From contig CANLWG010000001.1 of the NCBI GenBank assembly GCA_947494715.1, positions 992,001-1,056,000 on the forward strand: a DNA stretch of 64,000 bases, read 5' to 3'. The notes under the pieces are model-generated. The model had not been told where the DNA came from. It worked only from the letters and a program-made list of their open reading frames with translations, and ran no database searches. A program made the translations under genes and the position numbers. The stretch is from an uncultured Flavobacteriaceae bacterium (GTDB lineage: Bacteria > Bacteroidota > Bacteroidia > Flavobacteriales > Flavobacteriaceae). This document shows, piece by piece, positions 26,420-34,411 of this stretch; the stretch's first letter is position 1, and every line of letters begins with the position of its first letter.

Positions 26420-26515
26420 ATGAGTACAACAAAAAAGTATATATGGTTTCTTTTTATGACGGTTTATTCCCTTTTACCATCCATTATTCCCTTTGACCAA
26501 TGTTTTGTGGTATAA
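26420..26515 (+). CDS. possible 31-residue hydrophobic peptide
   Basis: A small frame (MSTTKKYIWFLF...) with a positively charged start and one hydrophobic stretch lies alone between two genes of the cluster. It has no visible ribosome site and could be chance. Reported only because it fills the gap with a membrane-type peptide. Confidence 0.2.
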   Translation: MSTTKKYIWFLFMTVYSLLPSIIPFDQCFVV

Positions 26516-26527
26516 GAGATTGATAAA

Positions 26528-26539
26528 TAGTTGCTTTGA
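26528..26539. promoter_or_regulatory. second copy of the 12-base shared motif
   Basis: TAGTTGCTTTGA, identical to 23724-23735, 28 bases before the start of the COG4315-cupredoxin gene. Confidence 0.35.
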
Positions 26540-26566
26540 TATGACATTAATTTTAAAATGATTGAA

Positions 26567-28519
26567 ATGAAAAAGTTTTTTTTAGTATCCATGACATTTT
26601 TGGCGTTGCTAGGTTGTAGCAGCGATGATAACGATCCCACAGATGACGACCCGGGTGATGATGGTCCACCACCCGCGGAAGTTATCTCGGTACAATTAAG
26701 GGATGATGCAACTTTTGGTAGTATCCTGACCAACGAAGATGGCTTTTCGCTCTATTTCTTTTCGTTGGATAGCAAGGGTGATTCCAATTGCGTAGATGGT
26801 TGTGTGGGTTCTTGGCCCATATTTTATGAAGCGGACCTTACCTTGGATAGTGGGCTTGATGCTGCCGATTTTGGTACCATAACCCGAAGCGATGGCGAAA
26901 TGCAGACCACTTATAAGGGCTGGCCCCTATATTTGTTTGCAAATGATGCCTCTACGAGTGATGTAAACGGCGATGGTGTTAATGATGTTTGGTACGTGGC
27001 CAAACCCGATTACTCGATTATGATGACCCAGGCACAATTGGTGGGCAGGGATTCCGGTGGAATCGAGACCAACCTAACGGATACCTATGAACCAGGAGAT
27101 GCACAGACGTTCTACATGACCGATGCGGAGGGTAACACTTTGTACCGGTTTGTAAATGACACCAATGGGGTGAACAATTTTACAAATGATGACTTCTCCA
27201 ACGATGCGGTATGGCCCATATTTGAGGAAACTTTACAGAATATTCCTAGTATTTTGGATGAATCGGATTTTGGTTCCATCGATGTCTTTGGCAGGCAACA
27301 GCTCACCTATAAGGGATGGCCGCTCTACTATTTCGGGCAGGATGCACAGCGGGGCGATAACTTTGGTGTAGGTTTCCCGGTAGCGGGTGTTTGGCCCATA
27401 CTTAATCCGGATACCGAGACCGCGCCAGAAGCCGAACCTAATGCGGTAAGATTGCAGAATGATGCTACTTTCGGCAATATCTTGACTAATTCCGAAGGCT
27501 TTTCACTTTACTTCTTTTCGCTTGATAGTACAGGTGATTCTAATTGTATTGATGGGTGTGTTGATGCTTGGCCCATATTTTATGAAGCGGATCTTACCCT
27601 TGATAACGGGCTTGATGAGGACGATTTTAATACCATAACCAGAAGTGATGGGGAAATGCAGACTACGTACAAGGGTTGGCCACTTTATCTTTTCGCAAAT
27701 GATGGTGCTGCCGGTGACGTAAATGGTGATGGCGTGGGCGATGTTTGGTACGTGGCCAAACCCGATTATTCGGTCATGATGACCCAGGCCCAATTGGTAG
27801 GTAGGGATTCCGGTGGAATCGAGACCAATCTCACCGATACCTATGAACCAGGCGATGCACAGACGTCCTACATGACCGATGCGGATGGAAACACCTTGTA
27901 CCGATTTGTCAATGATACCAATGGGGTGAACAATTTCACGGCAGATGACTTCTCGAACGACGGGGTATGGCCCATATTTGAGGAGGACCTACAGAATGTC
28001 CCCAGTATTTTGGATACCTCGGATTTTGGTTCCATCGATGTTTTTGGCAGGCAACAGCTCACGTATAAGGGATGGCCGCTCTACTATTTCGGGCAGGATG
28101 CCCAACGGGGTGATAACTTTGGCGTAGGCTTCCCAGTGGTGGGTGTCTGGCCTATACTTAACCCAGATACGGAAGTCGCACCGGATGCAGGAGGGGGCAG
28201 CAAAGTATATGATGTTACCAATCAAGCCGCGTCTGCTTATATCCTTTCCGGTGAAGGTTTGAATAATGCCGTAAACCCCGATTTGACCTTGAAAAGAGGG
28301 GAAACCTACGAATTCAATGTTGACGCTCCCGGCCACCCATTTATCATCAAAACCATTCAAAGTACTGGTACGGGAAATGCGTACAATGATGGGGTGACCA
28401 ACAACGGCGAGGCATCAGGAACCGTAACATTTACCGTTCCAAACGATGCGCCGGACACTTTGTTTTACAACTGCGAGTTCCACAGTCCTATGACAGGAAC
28501 CCTAACGATAATAGATTGA
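26567..28519 (+). CDS. lipoprotein with COG4315 repeats and C-terminal cupredoxin
   Basis: From ATG 26567 the product has 650 residues. The signal ends FLALLGC (Cys17) and is followed by an Asp-rich linker. Four secreted-repeat units (PF03640/COG4315) follow, with hallmarks GFSLYFFSLDSKGDSNCVDGC, SWPIFY and TYKGWPLYLF, arranged as two nearly identical blocks of 252 residues. The last ~95 residues are a cupredoxin with a type-1 copper set: His in PGHPFII and C-x2-H-x2-M in YNCEFHSPM near the end. The protein is therefore probably a surface or periplasmic copper protein able to carry electrons. The role of the COG4315 repeats is unknown. ATG 26558 three codons upstream is an alternative start. 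Confidence 0.88.
   Translation: MKKFFLVSMTFLALLGCSSDDNDPTDDDPGDDGPPPAEVISVQLRDDATFGSILTNEDGFSLYFFSLDSKGDSNCVDGCVGSWPIFYEADLTLDSGLDAADFGTITRSDGEMQTTYKGWPLYLFANDASTSDVNGDGVNDVWYVAKPDYSIMMTQAQLVGRDSGGIETNLTDTYEPGDAQTFYMTDAEGNTLYRFVNDTNGVNNFTNDDFSNDAVWPIFEETLQNIPSILDESDFGSIDVFGRQQLTYKGWPLYYFGQDAQRGDNFGVGFPVAGVWPILNPDTETAPEAEPNAVRLQNDATFGNILTNSEGFSLYFFSLDSTGDSNCIDGCVDAWPIFYEADLTLDNGLDEDDFNTITRSDGEMQTTYKGWPLYLFANDGAAGDVNGDGVGDVWYVAKPDYSVMMTQAQLVGRDSGGIETNLTDTYEPGDAQTSYMTDADGNTLYRFVNDTNGVNNFTADDFSNDGVWPIFEEDLQNVPSILDTSDFGSIDVFGRQQLTYKGWPLYYFGQDAQRGDNFGVGFPVVGVWPILNPDTEVAPDAGGGSKVYDVTNQAASAYILSGEGLNNAVNPDLTLKRGETYEFNVDAPGHPFIIKTIQSTGTGNAYNDGVTNNGEASGTVTFTVPNDAPDTLFYNCEFHSPMTGTLTIID
26690..28201 (+). 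repeat. tandem 756-base duplication inside the lipoprotein gene
   Basis: Bases 26690-27445 and 27446-28201 align without any length change for 252 codons. The second halves of the two copies are more alike than the first halves, pointing to duplication followed by partial gene conversion or selection. It keeps the reading frame. Confidence 0.85.
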
Positions 28520-28550
28520 AAAAGGAGATTATGTTTTTTTGTTAGTTTTG

Positions 28551-28589
28551 AACCTAGGGTTTCCAAACGAAACCCTAGGTTTTTCTTTT
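28551..28589 (+). terminator. strong rho-independent terminator
   Basis: AACCTAGGGTTT (28551-28562) and AAACCCTAGGTT (28570-28581) form a perfect 12-pair stem with a 7-base loop, followed by TTTCTTTT. It ends the transcript of the COG4315-cupredoxin gene. Confidence 0.92.
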
Positions 28590-28646
28590 AAATTGTTATC
28601 GGGAATAGAAGTATTTGTAATTGCATGATAATCTATAGCATTCATA

Positions 28647-29081
28647 TTGAAAAGATTGGGTAAATTTATTGGACTATTGATGCTCATAGCTTTGATAGGA
28701 AGCTTCTTTTTACTATGGGGCATATACGATTCAGAAGATATGAACATTTTGGAGGCCAAACCAGAGCTCCATTTAAATGCGGAAACGCTTATTTCGCACT
28801 TTAAAAAAGAGAACGATTATTATCTTGAGCCCGAAAAAATAGTTGAAATAGAAGGCACCATAAAAGAAATCAATAGAATAAATAACCGAATTACCATATT
28901 ACTGGAAGGTGGTGCCAATGAATCCGCTTGTGTAATATGTGATATGCAGACCGACCAGACCATAGGGATTGAAAATTTAAGGCCAAAGGATACCATACGG
29001 TTAAAAGGAGTTTTTAAGGGGTTTTTAAAAGATGCCATTTTTCTAAACTGTATTATTTCCCAAAGAAAAACCAATGAGTAA
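28647..29081 (+). CDS. membrane-anchored OB-fold protein, tRNA_anti-like (copy 2)
   Basis: The 144-residue product starts at TTG 28647; the next ATG (28680) would cut the membrane anchor FIGLLMLIALIGSFFLLWGIY (about 8-28). The OB-fold follows: EKIVEIEGTIKEINRINNRITILLEGG and DTIRLKGVFKGFLKDAIFLNCIIS. It is a diverged paralogue of the protein at 24785. Two Cys (ACVICDM, about 94-99) are specific to this copy. Its stop overlaps the start of the YceI copy 2 by eight bases. Note the inverted order compared with the first module: here OB-fold precedes YceI. Confidence 0.78.
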   Translation: MKRLGKFIGLLMLIALIGSFFLLWGIYDSEDMNILEAKPELHLNAETLISHFKKENDYYLEPEKIVEIEGTIKEINRINNRITILLEGGANESACVICDMQTDQTIGIENLRPKDTIRLKGVFKGFLKDAIFLNCIISQRKTNE

Positions 29082-29619
29082 AGTGATTCCACTTTTTTTC
29101 CTGTTCATGTTTTATGGACAGCAACCTACCGAAGAAAAAATTATAGCCCGGCAGGGGAGGGTGTCATTTTTTTCATATACTTCCGTAGAAAATATCAAGG
29201 CCGAGAACAATCAAGTATTGAGTATTATTGATTTATCTACCCATGATATTGCCGTTAGCATGCTTATGAACGCTTTTATATTTGAAAAAGCTCTTATGCG
29301 TGAACACTTCAATGAAAGCTATATTGAATCGGATATTTATCCAAAAGCTACTTTTGAGGGTAAGATCTTGGATTTTGACCCTTCACAGGAGGGTGAACAG
29401 ACTAGGATGGTAAAGGGTACATTTTCCATGCACGGGGTGTCAAAGGAATTGGAAATAAAAATCAAAATAGAGAATATTCAAGGTACATATATAGTATCAG
29501 GTACTTTTGAGGCCTATGTTAAGGATTATAGTATTAAAATACCACCGCTTCTGGCGGGGAATATCGCAAAAACAATTTCGGTGGATTTTAGATTTGAATA
29601 TCAGCCTTATGAAAGCTAA
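29074..29619 (+). CDS. YceI-like periplasmic protein (copy 2)
   Basis: The 181-residue product has a short signal (IPLFFLFMFYG, about 5-16) and the same pattern as copy 1 at 24222: EKALMREHFNESYIESDIYPKATFEGKILDF and KGTFSMHGVSKELEIKIKIEN. It should bind a hydrophobic ligand in the periplasm. It overlaps the OB-fold gene upstream (8 bases) and the DUF5777 gene downstream (11 bases), so the three genes form one translationally linked unit. Confidence 0.82.
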   Translation: MSKVIPLFFLFMFYGQQPTEEKIIARQGRVSFFSYTSVENIKAENNQVLSIIDLSTHDIAVSMLMNAFIFEKALMREHFNESYIESDIYPKATFEGKILDFDPSQEGEQTRMVKGTFSMHGVSKELEIKIKIENIQGTYIVSGTFEAYVKDYSIKIPPLLAGNIAKTISVDFRFEYQPYES

Positions 29620-30508
29620 AAAAATAATTTTGTATTTGATTTGTGTCTGTGCCGCAAATACTATGGTTGGGCAAGATCTTTTGGGAATACTCGATAAAGA
29701 GCACCAGGATACGCCACAATATACCCAGGCCACATTTAAGTTTACCAGAATTGCTTTTGGTCATTCCATAGAAACCAGAAAGAAAGGAATTTTGGATGTT
29801 TTTGTGGCCAACCGATTTTGGAACACTCCTGCCGATAGAGCCCAAAGCTTTGCTGCAGATCGCCTGAGTACAAGAATTGCGCTGGAATACGGTATTTCCG
29901 ACCGACTTTCCATGGGGTTTGGGGGAACCACCTATGACGGTTTGTTCGACGGATATCTTAAATACAAATTGATCCGACAACGTAGTGATGGTGGAGGTTC
30001 TCCCTTTAGCGTTACACTCTTTCAAGGATCAAGTTATTTTAGTGAAGGCGTGGTTCCGCCAACTATACAGGACGATTTTTCCAATAGGCTATCCTTTACA
30101 ACACAGTTGCTTATCGGCAAGAAAATCTCACCTAATTTCTCACTTCAAATAGCGCCTTCCTTTATCCATAGGGGACTTGAGTATTCACCGGAGGATCCTC
30201 AAAGCCATTTTGCCATAGGTTTTGGTGGACGATACAAATTGGGCAATCATGTTTCGGTGGTGTCCGAATACTATTATACGGCAAATCCCATAGAATCATT
30301 CGATACCTATGGTCCTTTTGCCTTGGGTGTAAATTGGGAAATTGGTGATGTTATGCTTCAATTTATGCTCACCAACGCCGTGCGAATGGTAGAAGATTCG
30401 TTCATAACCCAGACAAGGCATAACTTCAATTTTAGAAACCCCAATTTAAATTTTGGTTTCAATATGACGTATGTCCTTCACTTTAAACGTCATCTGAAGA
30501 ATAAATAA
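29609..30508 (+). CDS. DUF5777-family outer-membrane beta-barrel (copy 2)
   Basis: The chosen start, ATG 29609, gives a clear signal peptide (MKAKKIILYLICVCAANTMVGQ, Ala/Gly cleavage near 22) and a 299-residue protein; the longer open frame to 29507 lies inside the YceI gene. Motifs shared with copy 1: STRIALEYGISDRLSMGFGG, LKYKLIRQRSDGGGSPF, FTTQLLIGKKISPNFSLQIAPSFIH and FAIGFGGRYKLGNHVSV. It is the outer-membrane part of the second module. Unlike copy 1 it has a longer extracellular loop region before the third strand. Confidence 0.85.
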   Translation: MKAKKIILYLICVCAANTMVGQDLLGILDKEHQDTPQYTQATFKFTRIAFGHSIETRKKGILDVFVANRFWNTPADRAQSFAADRLSTRIALEYGISDRLSMGFGGTTYDGLFDGYLKYKLIRQRSDGGGSPFSVTLFQGSSYFSEGVVPPTIQDDFSNRLSFTTQLLIGKKISPNFSLQIAPSFIHRGLEYSPEDPQSHFAIGFGGRYKLGNHVSVVSEYYYTANPIESFDTYGPFALGVNWEIGDVMLQFMLTNAVRMVEDSFITQTRHNFNFRNPNLNFGFNMTYVLHFKRHLKNK

Positions 30509-30534
30509 CCTTCATTACCAGGGCTTTTGTGTTT

Positions 30535-30567
30535 TTTGAATTCCAATCCCTTCAAATTCTATTTTTG
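30535..30567 (+). promoter_or_regulatory. Bacteroidota-type promoter for the TauE gene
   Basis: TTTG (30535-30538) and TATTTTTG (30560-30567) match the -33 TTTG and -7 TAnnTTTG consensus, separated by 21 bases. The start codon lies 17 bases after the -7 box. Confidence 0.6.
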
Positions 30568-30584
30568 GAACTATTTTTACGTCC

Positions 30585-31340
30585 ATGGAAGAATGGTACC
30601 ATTATCCCCTATTGGTCATTGTAGGTTTCGTAGTGGGGTTTATTAATACCGTAGCAGGCGGAGGGTCCTTGATCTCACTACCCGTATTGATCTTCTTGGG
30701 ATTGCCTCCAAGCGTTGCCAATGGAACCAATAGGGTTGCCGTTGTCATTCAAAACAGTCTCGCCACTGCTGGTTTCAAAAGTAAGGGAATCTCCACTTTC
30801 CCATTTAATCTGTATTTGGGCCTGTCTGCCTTATTAGGTGCTATAATAGGAGCTTACATTGCCGTGGACATCAAGGGAGAGACCTTTAATAGGATTTTGG
30901 CCATTATTATGGTCATTGTTGTCCTTATTATCGTTTTTAAGCCCAAGATGAAATTAGTAGAGTTACAGGAAAGGATAACTGGCAAATATCTTTGGATAGG
31001 TATCTTGGCTTTTTTCTTTTTTGGAATTTATGGCGGATTCATCAACGCGGGTTTGGGATTTATAATTATCCTATTTTTGCATTATATAAACCAAATGACA
31101 CTGGTAAGGGCCAATGCCACAAAAGTGGCCGTGGTGCTTATCTATACCATTGCAGCTTTGATTGTATTTGTAATCAACGACAAGGTAAATTGGCAAGTGG
31201 GTCTCATTTTGGCTATCGGAAATGGAACTGGAGCTTGGTTCTCCAGCAGGATTTCAGTAAAAAAAGGGGATGGCTTCATTAAAACGTTTTTGGTCGTAAT
31301 GGTGATTGCTATGTCCATAAAACTCTGGTTTTTTAGATAA
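30585..31340 (+). CDS. TauE/SafE (TSUP) family sulfite/organosulfur transporter
   Basis: The 251-residue inner-membrane protein has about eight hydrophobic segments arranged as two TSUP halves. The first repeat contains GFINTVAGGGSLISLPVL (about 19-36), the second GGFINAGLGFIIILFLH (about 149-165), the two family signatures. It exports or imports sulfite, sulfoacetate or related anions. It has its own promoter and ends 52 bases before the nitroreductase gene. Confidence 0.88.
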   Translation: MEEWYHYPLLVIVGFVVGFINTVAGGGSLISLPVLIFLGLPPSVANGTNRVAVVIQNSLATAGFKSKGISTFPFNLYLGLSALLGAIIGAYIAVDIKGETFNRILAIIMVIVVLIIVFKPKMKLVELQERITGKYLWIGILAFFFFGIYGGFINAGLGFIIILFLHYINQMTLVRANATKVAVVLIYTIAALIVFVINDKVNWQVGLILAIGNGTGAWFSSRISVKKGDGFIKTFLVVMVIAMSIKLWFFR

Positions 31341-31392
31341 TACATTTTAGCTAATTGAGCTTTCCATCGTATTGGAAAATTTAAACAATACT

Positions 31393-32028
31393 ATGTCTAA
31401 CAGTATAGAAAATCTTGAATGGCGCTATGCCGTAAAAAAATTCGACTCGGAGAGAATGCTATCTCAAGAAAAAGTTGAATTACTAAAACAAGCTTTCAAT
31501 CTTACGGCCACTTCCTATGGGCTGCAGCCCATTAGAATGGTAGTTTTGAAGGATAAGGAACTACAAAAGCGGTTGGTGCCCCATTCCTTTGGACAACAAC
31601 AAGTCGCTCAAGCGTCCCATATATTGGTGATTTGTATTGAAAATGTTATCAATTCAGATTTCATCAGGAACTACTTCGAAAGGGTTAAAAAAATTCGGAA
31701 CACTCCTGATGAGGTTTTAGAACCCTATTTGGTAGCACTCTTGGATGATTTTTCACAGAAAAGGACTTCGGAAATTCGACAATGGTGTGTCAATCAGGCG
31801 TATTTGGCCATGGGCAACCTTTTGACGGTATGTGCCATGGAAAAGATAGACTCCTGTCCTATGGAGGGTTTTGACCCGGAAGGCTATGACGGACTACTGG
31901 AGCTAGGCAAAAAGGGTCTGAACTCCATTTTGGTTTTGCCAGTAGGGTACAGGGCGAAAGATGATATGTTCTCCAGTTTTAAGAAAGTTCGAAAAACGAT
32001 GGATGACAGTATTATCGAAATGCCTTAG
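31393..32028 (+). CDS. nitroreductase-family NAD(P)H oxidoreductase
   Basis: Start ATG 31393 gives 211 residues; a TTG at 31372 would add seven. The order matches the FMN-binding nitroreductase fold (PF00881) of the NfsB type: WRYAVKKFDSER (FMN phosphate site), TATSYGLQPIRMVVLKD (about 37-53), the ALAMGNLLTVC-like helix (AYLAMGNLLTVCAMEKI) and CPMEGFDPEGYDGLL, ending with VLPVGYRAKDD. It reduces quinones or nitro compounds using NAD(P)H in the cytosol. Natural substrate unknown. Confidence 0.87.
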   Translation: MSNSIENLEWRYAVKKFDSERMLSQEKVELLKQAFNLTATSYGLQPIRMVVLKDKELQKRLVPHSFGQQQVAQASHILVICIENVINSDFIRNYFERVKKIRNTPDEVLEPYLVALLDDFSQKRTSEIRQWCVNQAYLAMGNLLTVCAMEKIDSCPMEGFDPEGYDGLLELGKKGLNSILVLPVGYRAKDDMFSSFKKVRKTMDDSIIEMP

Positions 32029-32066
32029 AAACGTTTTTCCTAAACCCTAAACCCATAAACTATCAC

Positions 32067-33263
32067 ATGCCAGGATTTGAGCTTTTTAGCGATAAGGAAA
32101 GAAAGGAAGTAAACGATGTTTTGGATTCAGGTGTATTAATGCGCTATGGATTTGACGGAATGCGTAATGGACATTGGAAAGCCCTAGCGTTGGAAAAAGC
32201 CTTGGGTGAGCGTATGGAAGTGAACTATGCCCAAGTAGTGAGCAGTGGTACCGCCGCCCTTACCATAGCCTTGGCAAGTGCTGGAATAGGGGCCGGGGAC
32301 GAGGTAATTATGCCCACTTTTACTTTTGTAGCCAGTTTCGAATCCATATTGGCCCTGGGAGCCGTTCCAATTTTGGTCGATGTGGATGATACTTTGACTT
32401 TGGACCCCAAGGCAGTCGAGAATGCCATTACCGAAAGGACCAAAGCGGTTATGCCTGTACATATGTGTGGGTCAATGGCCAATTTGAAGGCCTTGAAATC
32501 CATTTGCCAAGACCATGGACTTTTGTTGTTGGAAGATGCCTGCCAGGCCATAGGTGGTACTTTTGAAGGAAAACCTCTGGGCAGTTATGGGGATTTGGGC
32601 TGTTTTTCATTCGACTATGTAAAGACAATCACCTGTGGTGAAGGCGGTGCTATCATCACAAATAATAAGAAGTATTATTCAAATGCCGACCACTATTCCG
32701 ATCATGGACATGACCATATTGGAAAGGATAGGGGAGCGGAGGGGCATCCTTTTTTAGGATATAATTTTCGAATATCGGAACTTAATGCGGCTGTGGGATT
32801 GGCCCAGATCCAACGGTTGGATGAATTTTTGGCGATTCAAAAGAGAAACTACCTGATTTTACGCGAAACTTTGGAGAGCATTCCCGAAATCAGCTTTAGA
32901 CGTGTTCCCCAAGGTGGAGAGGAAAGCTATGCTTTTTTGAGTTTCTTTCTTCCAAATGTAAAGATGGCAAAAGAGGCTCATACAGCTTTGGGCGAAGAAG
33001 GTGTGGACGGCTGTTTTTATTGGTATGACAATAATTGGCATTACTATCGCGAATGGGAACATCTTATTCATAAAAAATCCTTGGGCAAACTGCCGAAAGA
33101 AGTCTATGAACAGTTGCCCGATTATTCAAAATCCGATTTTTCGCAATCTGATGAATGGATCGGCAGAAATATCTCTTGTCTCATTAAACTGGGGTGGACG
33201 GAAAGTGAAGTACAGGCCAAGGCCCAAAAAATGGCCAAAATTATTGGGGGCTTCCTAAAGTAG
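32067..33263 (+). CDS. DegT/DnrJ/EryC1/StrS-family PLP aminotransferase
   Basis: The 398-residue cytosolic enzyme has the sugar-aminotransferase fold: VSSGTAALTIALASAGIGAGDEVIMPTFTFVA (about 58-90), the PLP Asp in LLLEDACQAIGG and the Schiff-base Lys186 in FDYVKTITCGEGG. A DHGHDHIGKDRGAEG loop and GYNFRISELNAAVGLAQ follow. Family members usually aminate keto-sugar nucleotides for surface polysaccharides. Here no sugar pathway genes adjoin, so the substrate is open. It converges with ribBA, with two bases between the stops. Confidence 0.9.
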   Translation: MPGFELFSDKERKEVNDVLDSGVLMRYGFDGMRNGHWKALALEKALGERMEVNYAQVVSSGTAALTIALASAGIGAGDEVIMPTFTFVASFESILALGAVPILVDVDDTLTLDPKAVENAITERTKAVMPVHMCGSMANLKALKSICQDHGLLLLEDACQAIGGTFEGKPLGSYGDLGCFSFDYVKTITCGEGGAIITNNKKYYSNADHYSDHGHDHIGKDRGAEGHPFLGYNFRISELNAAVGLAQIQRLDEFLAIQKRNYLILRETLESIPEISFRRVPQGGEESYAFLSFFLPNVKMAKEAHTALGEEGVDGCFYWYDNNWHYYREWEHLIHKKSLGKLPKEVYEQLPDYSKSDFSQSDEWIGRNISCLIKLGWTESEVQAKAQKMAKIIGGFLK

Positions 33264-33265
33264 TT

Positions 33266-34411
33266 TTAATAGGGAACATATTCTACTATCTCCAAACCGT
33301 AACCCACCATGCCAACACGGCGCTTGGAGTGAACAGAATTGGTAAGGAGTCTCAACTTGTTAATGCCCAAGTGATGTAAGATCTGGGCCCCAATACCAAA
33401 ATCCTTGTTGTCCATACTTATTTTCGGGGCCTGATAAATATTCTTTTTTTGTAGTTCTTTCAACTCGCCCAAACGTTTGATCAGATTCAGCGACTGGGAT
33501 TCCTGATTGATGAAGACAAAGGCACCCTTCCCTTCGGCATTGATGGCATGGAACATATCCTCCAACTTTTTTTCGGGCTTGTCCGTAAGGGTACCTAAAA
33601 TATCACTGTTCACCAAGGTTGCATTAATACGGGTCAATACCGGTTCGCCTTCTTTCCAAGTCCCTTTGGTCAATGCGATATGCACGTGATTGTTCGTGGT
33701 CTGTTTATAGGCCCTAAGCCTAAAATCCCCAAAACGGGTCTTCAATTGAAAATCCTCCTTTTTTTCGATTAGGGAATCATGCTGCATCCTGTAGGCCACT
33801 AAATCCTCGATGGAGATAATCTTTAGGTCGAATTTTTTGGAAACTTCCATCAGTTGCGGCAAGCGGGCCATGGTACCGTCTTCGTTCAAAATCTCTACTA
33901 ATATACCTGCGGGCTTTAGACCGGCCAGCCGGGCAAGATCTATGGCCGCCTCCGTATGTCCGGTGCGTCGCAATACACCCCCGCTCTTGGACCGTAAGGG
34001 AAATATATGTCCCGGTCTACCCAGGTCATGGGGTTTTGTATTTTCATCGGTCAAGGCCAAAATAGTTTTTGCTCGGTCTTGGACCGAGATTCCCGTGGTA
34101 CAACCATGTCCTATCAAATCCACTGATACGGTAAACTGGGTCTGATGGAGCACGGTATTGTTCTGCACCATCATGTCCAGTTGTAAGCGATCACAATGTT
34201 CTTCGGTCAAGGGGGCGCAGATAAGTCCACGGCCATGTTGAGCCATAAAATTTATCATCTCAGGGGTCACCTTTTCGGCCGCTGCAATAAAATCTCCCTC
34301 ATTTTCCCGGTTTTCATCATCCACTACTATAATTACCTTTCCGTTTTGAATTTCTTCAATGGCCTCTTCTATTGTATTGAGTTGAATGTTCTTTTCCATT
34401 GTCGTTATCAT
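33266..34411 (-). CDS. ribBA: RibBA-type protein: DHBP synthase with degenerate GTP cyclohydrolase II domain
   Basis: Residues about 8-210 are a complete RibB: VIIVVDDENRENEGDFIAAAE, GLICAPLTEE, HGCTTGISVQDRA and GHIFPLRSKSGGVLRRTGHTEAAIDLA, which make 3,4-dihydroxy-2-butanone 4-phosphate for riboflavin. The RibA half (about 215-381) keeps the fold, but where active enzymes have the zinc motif with three Cys, this one reads RINATLVNSDILGTLTDKPEK with no Cys, and the GRG substrate loop is ESQSLN. The second half is probably not catalytic, so a separate RibA should exist elsewhere. The ATG at 34411 overlaps the LptF/G stop (ATGA), supporting this start. Confidence 0.9.
   Translation of the reverse strand: MITTMEKNIQLNTIEEAIEEIQNGKVIIVVDDENRENEGDFIAAAEKVTPEMINFMAQHGRGLICAPLTEEHCDRLQLDMMVQNNTVLHQTQFTVSVDLIGHGCTTGISVQDRAKTILALTDENTKPHDLGRPGHIFPLRSKSGGVLRRTGHTEAAIDLARLAGLKPAGILVEILNEDGTMARLPQLMEVSKKFDLKIISIEDLVAYRMQHDSLIEKKEDFQLKTRFGDFRLRAYKQTTNNHVHIALTKGTWKEGEPVLTRINATLVNSDILGTLTDKPEKKLEDMFHAINAEGKGAFVFINQESQSLNLIKRLGELKELQKKNIYQAPKISMDNKDFGIGAQILHHLGINKLRLLTNSVHSKRRVGMVGYGLEIVEYVPY

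Noticed and set aside
26690-28201. Repeated DNA considered as a CRISPR or other array
   Set aside because: The two long copies are in frame and code for the same protein domains; there are no spacers.
29507-29608. N-terminal extension of the second DUF5777 protein
   Set aside because: It lies within the YceI gene and precedes the signal peptide; the start at 29609 is better.
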